Part shown: positions 25,846 through 39,754 of the stretch, one piece after another
Position numbering within the stretch: position 1 is the first letter of the stretch
Layout: the number at the start of each line of letters is the position of its first letter
Source: Larimichthys crocea
Taxonomy: Eukaryota > Chordata > Actinopteri > Sciaenidae
NCBI RefSeq assembly: GCF_000972845.2
Contig: NC_040016.1
Span: forward strand, 6,406,701-6,470,700
Length of the DNA: 64,000 nt
Direction of reading: 5' to 3'
Made by a program: the position numbers and the translations under genes
Notes under the pieces: model-generated
What the model was told of the DNA's origin: nothing
Database searches by the model: none
What the model saw: the letters and a program-made list of their open reading frames with translations, nothing else

Positions 25846-28800
25846 TCTGTGTTCAGAATCTAATGACAGGTAGAGCTGCAGATTTTCTCCTTTCTTTCTA
25901 AACAGGGTTTAATGTTTCCTTAACATTGATTGTATTACTACAATAAGTGATTTAGTTTGTGTCTGCAGCAGCTTTTGCTATTAAGCGCTGGTTTGTCTTT
26001 TAAACTGAGATTTAAAGTAGTGGTAGAATGCTGATTTAACCTAAGCAGGTGTTGTTTGAATCGCCAGTAGGCATATCATTAGAATCCAGAGTTATTTTAA
26101 CTTCCCGCCCCAACAGCACATGATCATAAACAAAAGAACAAATGTGTTGTTTCAGCCAGATCTTTTTCTGGCTCAGCATAGTATAATCCTTTTGTCAGCT
26201 GATGTTTTTCCTCATGGGTGGAGCTTAAGCAATACAATTAATATTAAACACATTGTAGCCTCAGGTGAAGTGGTTAAATAGTAGGAATTATGAACAGTCC
26301 TACAACAGATATGATTCATTTTATTATATGCTGAGATTATTATTCTGAGCAGCCAGTGCGGTCCGATCAGGAACGTGGCTGAATGGGATGGAAAGCAGGT
26401 CTCTAGACTCTGTTTCTGGAGGGTGTTTACTTCACAATACGCTTTAATTCTTGAAAAAAATTTTTTTTTCAATCTATCACGCCAGAAGGGGATGCTTTAC
26501 ATATTTTAAAACTGCTAATGGCACTTATTTTCACGTTTGTTTTCTCGGCTGTGATGACGATGTTATTGTAGGAATCTAAAGCTGACCTTTGTTCCATCCC
26601 TCAAACCAAATGGCAAAGAGAGTGTCAGTCTAGCATGATAATCTCCCAGTGATCCATGCTCAGCTGTCCACCATACACAGCTCTAAGCTCTATACTTTTA
26701 AATAAAGAAATAAAAATGCAGCTTGCGGTTACTTTTAATTGCATAATCGGTTTTGTTGTTGTGGCATCAGATGTCCAACATCTGATATCAAGAACATTTC
26801 ACTGAATTTCAATTAAGTCAGAGTGCAGTGAATTTCTCATTTTTTAGTACTGCTATTGTGCACAAAATTGAAGCTGGGCATAAATATTCATTGGGATTGC
26901 AGGGGAAAGGGGATGAGATAAAATGGCAAACAAAACTGATAATACACTCTATTGAATCTACAATCTGACTGCATCCTGAAACTGGCATTTTCTATCCCTT
27001 AGTGTTACTATAACATGATGGAGGTCTCACTATCCTGCAGAATTGTAGCCTAATGTTCAGTCAGCTGCGACGAGGACTAATGTGAGCTTTCTCTTACATT
27101 CAACTCCCCTTGGAAGAAGCAGCCACATGAGGAATTTGAGCAGCTGAGTGGGTGCGTAAATCAAACTGCTGAAATGACAGGAAAGCAATTCAATTCAACT
27201 TTGCCATTGCTTTTTCAAAACAGGTGCATAACCGACATTTAATGCAGGCTTTACAAGATAACTACACAAATACATAGTGAAACAAAATCATTAATGTGAA
27301 GGCAACAATGACCTTAAGGAGCATGAGCTGCATCAAAATTGGTGGTGCACAGTTGTAATTTTGTCAACACCTATACTATCCATTGTGAATGTCCAAATGT
27401 TTTCTTTGATTCCACTTACTTTATTTAATACTGAACACCTCCCTAGTTGAATGCAATATTCGATTATGTTTTCCCAATATTATACAGCTGCCCAGATAAA
27501 GCACAGCTTCCTATGGTGTTTTGTGTAATATTTATGGAAACAGAAGTGTCAGTCTGAGGCAGGAAGGTTTGGACAGCCTTCTTCCTTCCCAGCATGAATA
27601 AAAAGTCCACTACTGAGGTTCAAAAAGAATCTTCAATCATCAGCAGCACTTTCCGATGGATGAAAAGCAATTGGTTTCAACCTACATTGCTTACTTTCAT
27701 ATGCTGTAAGTGTAAGTGCATTTAACAGAAAATTATGCACATGCATTCATAAAAAATGTACCTGTCGGGATCATGTGGCTCAGTTTACAGCACGGTTATT
27801 TATATTTTGGGGGGTCATCAACAGCCATGACTTAATCAGAGAGAGGAGTTAGTTTTAGTTTAAGCTTGGAATGAGAGATTCCTAGTATGCCAATCTACTT
27901 ATTATACACTTAAAGTGCACAGCTCTCCAGGCCGTTTTCTGCCTACTCCCTTTCCCTATTACCATTACTTCCCCATGCTGCTCTCTAAGTTTGATTAAGT
28001 GCAATCCAGTGGGGGTGTTTCAGCACAAACTTGATCCATGGCCGAGGGCTGACTTTACACTACTGCGTCAGAGCCAAAGATTTTTTTGCGCAAGCATTCT
28101 TTTTCCCTATTCCCACCTCATATTCATCAACAGTCTGAATATGTATAATCTCAACCTAGTTAGAAGTCCAATACGACAGGGGGAGCCTGCTGGGCTTGGC
28201 CACCTGTTGTCTGAAGATAATCAGCACACAGGATACAAGATTACATGACAACACACACAGAAAAAAAGAAGCCCACTGAGATTTCAAAACATTTTATGAA
28301 AGGTGTCTACTGTACATTATTATTTTCTCTATTGGCTACAAAGAGAAGAGTCAACCTTAAACTTTAAATACTGTTTCCTTTAATCTTCCATCCAGGTAAG
28401 TCACTGTTTGGGTATGTAACAGTGTCAATAAAAACAGTAAGATCGATGAGCAATGCACTTAATAATGTTCAGAACAAACAGCTTGCAAATGACTAATGAG
28501 CGCTGTCTTAACTGCTAAAAAGCTACCAAAGTAAGAAGTGCTTCATAATGATTTGATGACAACAACAGTGACATTGGTATTAATGTTTACAATGTTATTA
28601 ACACATTGTGCTGAATGGTTGTAAATATAATGGCTTCAGCAGCAGCAGTACAGCTAATGACATTTTAACAAGTATGGCAGTTGTGTACTAGGGAAATTGT
28701 GACTTTGTTCAGAGAGAGATCTCTAAAGTAAAGTTTGAACCGCTTTATTCATTCTGAGGAAAATGGAGGTGTTTGAAGAATTAACCAATGAATGCAATTC

Positions 28801-31800
28801 TGTGAATTAGATCAAATAACATCTCTGCATAGCAACAAATCTGTCTGTATACAGATACTTAGACATATGTGAGACAAACCATTTAAGGATTACCATCCAA
28901 AAAATCTTTCCTGGAACAAAAGACTAAGGCTGACAGAGCTGCTAAGGTGCTAAGGCAACCATCTCAAGCAGCACTTCTTCTCAGGCTCTGAATAAATATA
29001 TCTTAGGAAGAGCAGGATGGCGTACCGCACATACACATGACATTACCACTGTATCATTAGTCAACCTAATTTTGCTCAGTATGATATGTTCCAGACTTAA
29101 ACTTCAAGCACTGTTCCATAAAAAAAAAACAGTCTGTCATTAATCATACGCCTCTGTCTTACCTTGCCTTTGGTCTACAAAGCCACATGATGAGGCATAA
29201 TGCTCATGCTTCACAGTTTTTGTGCTGTGTTGATGCATTTGGGGATGTTATTTGTGAACACTGGCAAAGCCTGCACACTTCTGCATGAGGTATAACTTGT
29301 GAAGTGATGCAGCAGACGCCCCATCTTTGTACGCCCCATAAAAGTAGATGCACAGTAAAATGTAATGTTAAAATATTTGATAGAGCAACAAATTGTGATA
29401 AGTGATAGTGATGGCCCAATATTAAAGAGGAGCACAAAAAGATTGCTCCCTTACCAGCAGTTTCACTAAAGTCGTGGCCAGAAGGTTTGGCAAACAGTTG
29501 CTCCACAGTTCAATTGCAAAACTATCCAAGCAGAAAGAAAATAATCTTTAGGAAAATATATAGTTATTATTATAGTTATTTTAGTGCCTCAACATAGTTC
29601 AAGTTAGCTAATGGCTGCAGGAAAAGAGAAGAATGGCAGACACTCTTGTCCAATGAGCACTGTGCTCTACAAAGATAACTGTATGAAGGTTAAGCACCAG
29701 TGTTTCTAAGTGTAAACAGCTTGGAACTTCATGCTTGTGTGCCTCAAGAGATCGCAATCAGAAGAGGACAAATCACACCATGACCCCACATTATATACTG
29801 TACTTTCATACTACAGGCTAGCAACAGCAATTCAAGCAACTGACAGTGAGGAGTCAGTACAGCTGCTCCCTGATGATATTTTATGCTGTCTTGAGAACAC
29901 TTGACTGAACCAGTGTTACCAGGTAAAAGGCATAAGACACACTCACTTTCAGAGTTAAATTAAGGCTGTCAGTTTTATTGGGCAAGAATAAATTGGATCA
30001 TCTCTGCTTTATATAAAAATTCAGAATGGAGGAGCAGCAAAAAGATAAGTGTAATCATCCCAGAAGATGAAGCAACTTCACGATATTAAGATTCATCATG
30101 AAAAATAGTAATCTAATTCAGGCTTTGATCTACATCCTACCGCAGTTTCTATTATTGTATAATTCGTGTCACGTGTTCAGGAGATTCATTTTGTGAACTT
30201 GCAGGACAGGTTCTCTGGTGGATCAAAGTTTGCTGATAAGTGTTATAAATGGCAGATGCTGCATGATGAACTCTGAGACTTATCCTGTCTTAGACTCTGT
30301 ATGTCAAACTAAGATCTGCTCCTGTGACTAGAGATCGATGTCTTCATGACTCGTTTTTTTTGGTGATGGAAAATATAGGGTTGCCGTCCCAAAGGAAGTC
30401 TCTCTTTTACTCATATGGAGAGCTTGCATAAAAGGAAATAATCTGTTGTCATAAAAATGCATAGCCCACACAATCCTTTACTCCCATCTGCACAGCTTCA
30501 GCCCATCCAGAGTGACGTCAATGTGCAGATTAGAGCCCCCCCCCCTCCCTCTCTTATCCATCTCTTCCCTTTTTTCACGTCTAATCCAGACTTTTCATGA
30601 AACCTCTGCGATGCTGCATTCACTGCCTAGATGATGACTTTGACTAGCTAAATCACAGAAGAATCAAACTACTGAGGCAAAGCAGCGATTTGCCACATTT
30701 AGAGTTACTGCATAGTGAGTAAAAAAGTGTAAAGGGCAGCTTTAATATAAAAGTAAAAGGTTAGTATTCCTAGCTTGTTGAAATGTTGTTTGTACTGAAG
30801 AATGTATGAAAGTAAAATGCCATAAAAGTGAACATAGAGAAAAGATAGAGGACTTTTGTATCATTTGTAATTGTGGGGACTGATTTGTTGATCTGAAATT
30901 AACTCTCACCAAACACATAACTCTACATAAATTACATGTTATTGCTACTGATTTAGTTCCATTACTTTTTATTTATTTGCTCACATTACTTCCGATCAAA
31001 ATAATTCTATTTTCTTTTATGTCCATCCTATTTTACACTATTTTTATTTGAACAAATTGTAGGAGCTTACAGAAATAGACTCACTGTGATTGTACATCTG
31101 TCTGATTAGATGTGACTAATTAAACTAAATTGAATTGAAATGGTGCATTTGCTGCGATACTCACTAAAGAGATAATTCTTATCTCATGTTTTGTATATTT
31201 TACTGCTCACGCAACTAATGCTGACCCCTCCATGTTTCTTTATGACATAACCTTGATATACTGAACATGCCGCATGCTAACACAGAAAAAACACACAAGG
31301 ACAGCCACTGGGTTATCTTTTCAAACTGAGGTCACAGTGACGTTGAATAATTCCACTTGCTTATGTTCTTTAAAAAACGCTCGTCGCTAGCAAAAAAGAA
31401 AGCAAACTGCAGAGAATCACAATGTCTTTATTTGAAAAATCATCTGTGCACAGCAGTGTTACTCCTGGAAGCTTAAGCCCCCCGTGATGAAACATGAACA
31501 CAGAGATAAGTGTCATGTATCGTATACAAGGCACTTCTCAAAGTCTTTAGTAAGGAGGCTAATGTTGGGGCACAACGGCAGAGCAATTGTTATTACTCAG
31601 CAGCCATGTTTGAACACGATAAGCAAAATCGCATAATCCACATTAGCATGTAGAAAAACAGTGAATAGAGAATACAGTAAAACTGCTGATAAAGCCTGTC
31701 AAGAAATCCCTGCTTATTCTGGTTGCTAATTTCAGAAAGAAAGATGATTCTAATATAATAAAAGTAGTATACATAAAAAATATATAAATTACAGATAACA

Positions 31801-33497
31801 CTTCTGGTAAGGGAACATATGAGACTATTTGACAATACTGTATGCCGACTGTAGATCACAAACAGGAATGTTATACTTTCTCTATATAACCCGTCATTGG
31901 AGACCTTTCTGAGCAAAGCTTATATACTCTTTCCTATCTCTGCAAACCACCAGCTGCTGAGGGAGTCAGACTTGCTTCAAACTCCCACGCAAGCCAAAGA
32001 CTTCAGTAAGAGAGCCTACATCTGCGTATGAAGGACTTCAGGGGTAGAAAGGGAAGTATATGTGCTGTTTGAACTTCCTTGCCCCAAGCATTCAGTTGTC
32101 TCTACTAATCATAGGCTTTATCATTTAATAATTCGCGGCATCACTGCTTGAGAGCACAAAGTATTCCAGCCATATAGGCTAGGCTCCTTTCATGTTTCTT
32201 TATTCTCCCCCTTGACACTCTCCATCCAAAGAGGCTGTTGTGCTAACAGTGCCATGAGGACAGATTTGTCATGATGGTTACAGATTATGTTGCATTATTT
32301 GCATTGTTAGAGACATACGGCCTGTGGTAGACCCCGTGGGTTTGAGGCTTCTAGGCAACAGGCCATCTTTGATGCAAACCCTTCAGCTGAAGATGCTAGC
32401 AGTTAATAAAATGTGTTAATGGATTTCCAATGCAAACACCACGGTTTGTCCAAAATGTCAAAGAGATGATGTAGTTTCACACATTCACCTGAAAAATAGA
32501 TAGTTGGCATATATGCTAATGCTCGGAATAAGTTATTCTCTCACATGTGGCTTATCACTGTCTCAGACATTTCAGGGTGTCACGCTATTGAGATGGATTC
32601 CTTTGAAGAAAAAAAAACAGAATTTCTTTCAAGATCAATGTCGGTACCACAAATAAATGCATGGTTGATAAGTGTAAAACCATTTCAGGGCTGCTGTTGG
32701 AAAATTTGTAGCATTCAGTGTCTAAGATACTAAAGAATGGCATGACGTGTTTGTTCAGCCCCACTGTGAGATAGCACCAAAAATTATGTCGCTCTTTGAA
32801 TTCTCAACCACCAAGACTTCTATGAACACACTAGTGGAAGTGAATGGCTTGTCTGTGTTGCTCAAGGAGTGTTATGAATTTTATTAGGATAACTCAACAA
32901 TGCCAGGCACCAAGGAGCTGGTAAGTCATGATAATTAGACCTCGAGTTTTCAGTGTTTGGTATGGAATGTTATTTTAAGCTTTTCAGTGAAAAGTGACAG
33001 TTTTTTTGGGACAGAAATGCTTCTGTTGAGTTTTTAAATATATTTCATAGACGAGTTGAATACGAAAAAACATTCTCTTTCTTCCACTGAGGTTAAACTC
33101 TCGATGGAGATTTTAAAGTCTCAAGAGACAAACCAAAACTATCACCATACCACTCAGGGGGAATATTTTTTCCACATGTTCCTCCCTTTTTTATGTGATT
33201 TGGATGGACTGATTTTTTATAGACACAATCTAATCATGTTAATTGTTCTGTCATCTCTTGGTTCCATATGTCAACTTTTTTTTCGAACATCTACCATTTC
33301 CAAAATCCTTTTTTCCCCCTTTCTATATATGATTTTTTACCTGACCACAGGTTTAGATAGCAGTAGTAGATATCATGGGTCAGGGGTGTGTGTTTGGATT
33401 TCAAGTGGCAAAAACTGTTTATGTTTCCAAGAGTGTATTTGTGCTCCAATTTATACATTTCTCCTGACTCAGGTGAGGGAGGTGAGCTCCTCTGCAG
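24239..33497. other. Gene-free stretch of about 9.3 kb
   Basis: No supported exon. It holds a (TAGA)n tract at 25801-25845, a short hairpin at 26766-26786 and a run of 12-13 C residues near 30536-30548. The 107-codon minus frame at 31593-31916 is AT-biased with no splice or promoter context, and is treated as chance. Confidence 0.65.
25801..25845. repeat. (TAGA)11 microsatellite
   Basis: Eleven perfect tetranucleotide units; a likely polymorphic locus. Confidence 0.95.
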
Positions 33498-34110
33498 CAG
33501 TGGTTTTCAAACTTTTTTTTCACTAATGTAATAACTAATGAAAAATGTTTATTTTTTCAGCCATGTACCTCTGACCAGCACAAAAAAACATTTTTTGATG
33601 CCATTGCACCACCATCAGTTTCTGACAACCATGTAACTGAAAAATCACTTAAACATCACATTTCAAACGTTTAACATCCATCACTAAATTTCAGTGGTTG
33701 CAGTGAACTGCGTCTTTTTAATAGGTTAGTGAGAGACATGGTCTTGAGCTTTCGCAGCGTATCTTTGTCATTCTCAGTGGTAGGCAGAAAACTGCAGTGA
33801 TCAAACTCTTTTGCGGGCACAGTCTGTTTCTGTGCTTTGTTTTGATCAGAGTCATTGAGTCTAACAGTGAATTACCATCATCATGAACGTCATTGTGTTT
33901 GTTGCTTTCTTCTTCTTCTGTGAGGTTTTTCAGTAGTTGACAGCTATTAGGTGCACTGCAAGTAGATATATGGAATATAAAATGTAGTTTATAAAACTAA
34001 AATTTACAGTTTTTATTTGACTTATTAAAATTCAGTCATTATTAAACTTTTTAAAAGGATTTTACATACTGTGTGCAGTACTCCAAAGTTCCCTTATTTG
34101 AAAAACGCTA
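33498..34110. mobile_element. Non-autonomous hAT-like element relic
   Basis: The left end cagtggttttcaaac and the reverse complement of the right end (tagcgtttttcaaat) agree at most positions; the CAG-x-GGTT-TCAAAC form is a recurrent hAT terminal repeat. Just inside the right end, gcagtactccaaagttccc matches blocks usual at this place in fish copies. No transposase frame remains in the 613 bp. I could not find an 8-bp target duplication, which suggests an old copy or inexact boundaries. Confidence 0.5.
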
Positions 34111-36834
34111 AATCACATTTTCATAATTATATCTTACCAACATATTACGTTTCACTCTTGAAACATGGAAGCTAAATATGCTCTTGACTTAAGGAAGTTA
34201 AAGGTACTGTTCTTCAGATAATCAGATAATAAACTCCAAATATTCACTCCTATAGTCCTGCAGGGACTGTATGGCACCACAAATACCTTTTGAGGACATT
34301 TTGATTTTTTAGAAAAAGCCATTTAATTTTTAGCACGGTGTCACAAAGCTGGCTGAAGTCCTTCAGCAAAAGCTGTTATTTCTGGGTCACCAGTCTGTTT
34401 CAAGTTTTAATACAGCTCTTTTATTACATTAAATGGGATTTCAAGTTACAAAAGATCCAGACTAAAAGGTGATCATAACAAAAATTATACTTTAATTGAA
34501 GGAGATCACTGAATGAGACAATTTGTAGCCACACACATGGTATCCACACTGTAAAGTTCTGGACCCTAAATGTTTTCTTTTTCTCCTTCACCGAAGCTAT
34601 TAGACATAGTCCAGCCGATTTTACGTAGTCCTGCTGCCCTGATAAGTCAAAGTATTCTCAACTAGTGTAAGAGGTCAGCCAGAGATTCAAAAGTTTTGTG
34701 TCTCTCTGTAAACAAGCTGCACTTTTTTGATTAAGTTGCACCTCAAAATTAATGTTGCATTTTTCTCATTGTTTGAACTCACTGCCGCATCAGAGATATC
34801 AATAGAATACTTAATAGAGTTTTAAGACAAATGAGATCCTGAGAGGATAGTGTGATATTAAATTACACTCTGCATATTGAATCCAGGCTGTTCTAGGTGA
34901 ATCAAAAATAGTCCGCTGCATTTTGCTTTTATTTCCAGTGTAAGTAAAAAAAAAAAAGCATATATGGATCCTCAGATTATCACAATGACTTAAAAACCAG
35001 ACAATAGCAGAACAGACCAATGAAGACAGCTTATAATCTGTGTATAATCATTTTATATAACTGTTGAAAGCTGCAGTGCTGATGCAAAGCCCGGTGATTT
35101 TTAGATAGTGGCATAACCACAACCCATTTTCCAGCCAATATCTCTTCTTACTTCCTGTGAGTCAAGACCAGCTATCAGTACCAGACAGTCAAAGTGCACA
35201 GGAAACCATCAGATTGAACAGAGATCCAGTGCCTGTTAAATCTGTCAACACTGCTATGATCCACAATCTACACAAGCCGACCTACAGTACCGTGGTGTGT
35301 GGCAATACGTTTTCTTAGCTGAAATAAACATGCGCGAAAAGAATACATGAAATACAGTTTTTAATGTAGCAGATTCATATGAAGGTTTACTTGACTGATA
35401 CTATAATTTTATAGTCACTTCTACCTATAAAATTCTCTATATATTCAAATACTGACTCATCTTCTGCATTTTTAACTGCAATCATGCCAACAGGGCCTTG
35501 GCTTGTGCTGTTTAAGTCTGTTTTTCATAATGCTCATCCCTTTGACCTTTAACACAGCGAACATGAGTCCATGAACGTTGATTATTTTACTCCTTATCCC
35601 TATAATATTCCTACCAGATTTGACTGGTGGCAAATCACTAGAGCTCGTCGGTCCCATTTCCTGATCTACATAAAATCAGAGCGCCTTGTACTTTACTGCA
35701 TTGCTCTTTGAACTTGTGTACAGCTGTTCAGTCCTGAACCTAAAGCAGTACTTATTCACCACTTGTATTTAGCTGACAAAATGCATGCAAGGAGTGCACA
35801 TAAAAGTATTTATCCTTTTATTCACTGCAGTGTTGATTGGGAAAACATTAAAAGCAAGATATATTATGAATGTGAGCATCTAAATAAGACAACTGATTGC
35901 ATTCACCGCCAACTGACATTTTCTGACTGTAAATAACGAGGAGTATTATACATTTTCAAGAGAAGCTTTATGAGAATTATGGAGAAGGACATGTCTAATA
36001 TTACATGTAAGACACTTCATCCACAGATTGCTCTAAAAGGCGAAGGGAAAATGAGATACAGCTTTAGAGATACTTTGATTTCTAGGTAAGACTGATCTTA
36101 GAAAATTGTTGAGGCCAGAGGAATAATACAAATGGAAATACCAAGCTAACTGTTCTTGCCGGAGAAGGAGCATCAAAAAGCTACTGTAATTACTGTTTGA
36201 TGTCATTTCAATCCAACTGAAAACTCTTATCTAGTTCTTAATTTCTCTGAAGCTCTGTGAAGAAGGTCTGTTCTTCTCTAAATGGCATTGTAATATAGGC
36301 AGTAATACCATTTTCACTAACTTGTTAAGTTTCTTTTTTCTTCTGAGGTTGTTGAAGGTCTGGAATGAAAAATTTGTGAAGCTACAGTACCCTATGCAAC
36401 ATGTCAATGTGAAAAACACTTTCACATTCACCAAAGATATTCACTCTTTATATCCACCAAAATCAGAAATGAGACTGCAGAGAAAGCAGCCGCTCCCTTC
36501 CAAACTGAAAGACGAATACAGAAGAACACTATTTGCCCAATTAAACTCTAGGGGGCTGGGTATATTAATTTCTCCCCAACAAGAAGTCATAAATCAAAAC
36601 TTAACAGATAAAGTATTTCTTGAACAGCAGCAAATGATCTCAGAGCTGCAATGGTAATTGCTAAGTCTAGATGGACCAATAGATGATCTGTTTCACACAA
36701 TGTTTGGTGTATTTTAGTATCAAGATATCAGGTGACCACTATTGGTAATCATGCTTTTAAATGTAGTGACAGCACCTTTTTGTAAAGCTGTTACTGGTTC
36801 AACACAGTCAGCGAAAACACTACTTATCTTTTAT
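34111..36834. other. Gene-free stretch
   Basis: No exon, RNA gene or clear repeat was recognised. The 111-codon plus frame at 36322-36657 starts with TTG, resembles nothing I know and is treated as chance. Confidence 0.6.
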
Positions 36835-37098
36835 TTTTTTTTATAAGAAATAAACAGACAAGACATAACATGTTAATTGGGGAGTTTTAGAGGCGCTCAA
36901 AGGCGGATTTTGTTACCTCAGGACAAAGCCCGGCTAACTGCTTTCTGTCTATATTGCTAAGCTAAGTGTCTCCTGGCTGTAGCTTTATATTTACCAGACA
37001 GACGTTTGTGAGTCTTATTGATCTTTTCATTTAACTCCTGGAAAGAAGTAAGAAAGTAAAATAAGTGTATTTCACAGAATGCCGAACAATTTCTTTAA
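36835..37098. mobile_element. Teleost MITE-like dispersed repeat
   Basis: Blocks in order match a repeat I recall as abundant in percomorph genomes: acatgttaattgg, then ggcggattttgttacct, then tgctaagctaag, then ctggctgtagctttatattt, then agtgtatttcacagaatg and gccgaacaatttctttaa at the right end. The right end is expected to mirror a TTAAAG-type left terminus, which I could not resolve. There is no coding capacity. Divergence looks moderate. Confidence 0.7.
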
Positions 37099-37993
37099 CC
37101 AGCAGGGATGTTTCTAAAGTTGAGCGTATGAGGTAAACCTTATCAATTCAGAAGCCAATGCTGCTCAGTTTTCGTGGATTGGATTGATTTTTATATAAAT
37201 GTTTGACCTACAGCGTAGTGAAATCAGTCCTCATAATAGTGTTTCTGCACTAATGTCGCAAAAGTCAATCATATGTAACAGGTGCACTGGTCACTGAGGA
37301 CACAGCTACATGTTGTTAAGATAAAACTGTGCCAACGCTCTAAAGAAGATGCAGGTGCAATCCTGTACTGCACTACATATTTACAGTTTGTCAGGCAGGA
37401 CACTAACATTGTGTATAATATACGAACAATTTCATTTGTGTTGTTCTTTTGCTTTGCATGTCTGGGGAAATACGCATACAATTGCTTATACACTACTGCG
37501 TACACACGTGCAGTAGATGTATAAATGTGCATGCATAAAAGTTAAACAATACACCTCCTGAAGAAACACTACGCAGCCACGGAATATGTATCCTACTCTT
37601 GAAACAATGACTCATGCTTAACAGCCAAAGATAAATTTTGAATTTGTGTAGCTGAGGCTAGTTTGTGGACACAGCTGCATCAAGCAGGAGTCTGTGCCGA
37701 AGTATCTAAAAGACGAACACATCTGGCAGACAGTGAGATGGTGGGCTGCAAGTTAACGATGCAGATAAAAGAGTCTCGATCCAAAATGAGATACTGTACG
37801 TATCGTTCCAATTTTTTTTTTTTTTGACTGACATGAAAGAAAACTGTTGGAAAAGTACAAATGTACAGTATGACATTTGAAGATAGAGATGAGAGTGGAA
37901 TCACTGACCACAGGATCTCTCTTTGGGGAACAAAATCTATCCAATACACTGGTGCACATTGGAATAGAACAACCTTGATCTTGTTAAAACACA

Positions 37994-37996
<3 letters not shown>

Positions 37997-38025
<29 letters not shown>
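37997..38025. repeat. (AC)n microsatellite
   Basis: About fourteen perfect AC units. Confidence 0.95.
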
Positions 38026-38027
<2 letters not shown>

Positions 38028-39107
38028 GAGATTGTATACTGAATCAAATGTAATATCTAGAAGACAGCAGACAGTTTATATAAAGAATATCTCTTGGGGG
38101 GGTGGGCTTCTTACAGCATAAATCTATTTTGTTACAACAGTAAGTGACAACAAAAGCCAAGAACGACCATGCAGTCTGACCGTAGGTGACTTCAACTGAA
38201 ATCCCGACGATTGATCCGTCAAATTCTCCCTGTCATCGCCTGTTTACATTACATCCATGTGAATTCCTACATGGAAAATCAGTCTAAATCAATCAGAAAA
38301 TCAATCTAATGAAACTAATGTAATCTAAGCCATTGTGAACATCTCAAATGAGCATGATTGCATTATTGAGGCAGTCCTGTATACTTTACATAGTGCGGGG
38401 GGGGGCTTGTGTGTAGCTCAGCAGCATCTGAGAAAAGGCAGACCCAGAGGCATTTTATCACATTATGTTAACCACAACTGACATAATGATTTCCTATATG
38501 GGTCAGTGAAGGTCAAAAAGACTTCAAAACAACAAAATCCTCAGCTAACAGCTCAGGTTAACAGGTTAGTTTGTAAGGCATGCTCCTCTGATGTTTGTAG
38601 CCAGGAGTCAACTCTCCTCTGAAGTCCTTCAAACACCACAATGTTATCACCAGCAGCGTGAGCTCAACTCCAGCAGAATGAAAAGGAGCCTCACTCGTTC
38701 TGTATTCCGTGGGGGAATCAAGTGATTGCAATGCAGTCTTGTAATGCTTGTAAAGCTTTTGATGTATGCCACCATGTAGAAAACAAAATGCATATGGCCA
38801 CAGGGATCAGAGCCTTATGTGAGGAGGACACGCGATGTCCCAGCAGTAAGGGAACATGCTTAAATCACTGCCAGCAGGTCCTTATCTGTTGCAAATATCT
38901 GAATAATGCTGGCTTCCCCTAAAATTGCAGTATAGCAGTCCCATCATTACTACCTCCACTAAAAGAAAAGGGGGAAATGATAACCATGTATAACACAGCC
39001 TGAGTGTTCTTCATGATATATTTCAAATCTCACAAAAAATGATCAGTGTGTTCTCATCCTCTAACATCTAAACGCGTCAACGGGGGGTAGAGAGAAAAAC
39101 ACGCGAC

Positions 39108-39139
39108 ACTGATGCCACTGATGCCACTGATCGCACTGA
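39108..39139. repeat. 9-bp tandem repeat, 3.5 units
   Basis: Units actgatgcc, actgatgcc and actgatcgc, then actga. It lies about 0.6 kb inside the inferred first intron. Confidence 0.85.
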
Positions 39140-39679
39140 AAGCAGACATCTGCATTAAAAGAAGAAGAAGAAAAAAAAAGAACACGCACTTCACTGTCTG
39201 TCAAGGCAACAACTTTAATATCTGTTGAGTCCAGGCGCTATCTGGTGTGCAGAAAGCCACGATGACCAGACCAGACGTGGAGTGCGCTTTTTTTTTTTTT
39301 TTTTTTAGTTGGTGTGGTGCTCAGAAGTAGGTGCTGATATGCATGCTGGTCGTGATAGTCAATGCAGAGGAATTAAGACTTAGATAACTAGGCCTCCTGC
39401 TACCCCTCTTTTTTTTTTTCATCTCCTTTGGGCAACTCCAACATCGCGCATTGTGCATCCTGAACTGAATCCGACCATTATTCATTGATTTCTCTCTTCC
39501 ACGACTTGGTTGCCACGGAGGGGGGAAAGTTGGCATGAGGCATGGATGGCACCGATCGCCTCCATACGGCTGTCCTGTTAATATTTCGCTTTCACATATG
39601 AATCACTCAACTCGGTTGACACTATTGTTGGGACCACACGCATGGACTGTGGCAAGGCTGTGTGAGAAATATATAAAGA

Positions 39680-39689
39680 GGTGGAGGAG

Positions 39690-39731
<42 letters not shown>

Positions 39732-39740
39732 GAGAGAGGG
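39680..39740 (-). repeat. (GA)n tract on plus strand, (CT)n in intron 1
   Basis: An interrupted GA tract on the plus strand. In the minus-strand transcript it is a (CU)n pyrimidine tract starting about 14 nt after the exon-1 donor. CU-rich intronic tracts can bind PTB-type splicing regulators, so it may influence use of this donor. Confidence 0.9.
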
Positions 39741-39754
39741 GGGGTCAGACTTAC

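Larger units (their letters stand above)
37099..39679. other. Probable start of intron 1, non-coding
   Basis: No second exon for the exon-1 gene was recognised here. Contents are a (CA)n tract at 37997-38025, T runs at about 37813-37826 and 39286-39306, a 9-bp tandem repeat at 39108-39139 and A/G-rich sequence at 39160-39180. CpG frequency rises from about 39060 toward the exon. Confidence 0.6.

Noticed and set aside
33056..33526. Longest open frame, 156 codons, plus strand
   Set aside because: It begins with TTG, is strongly biased to Phe/Ile/Leu as expected from A+T-rich DNA, resembles no family and runs into the hAT-like terminal repeat at 33498.
36322..36657. 111-codon plus-strand frame
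   Set aside because: TTG start, no similarity recognised, single exon with no signals; consistent with chance in A+T-rich DNA.
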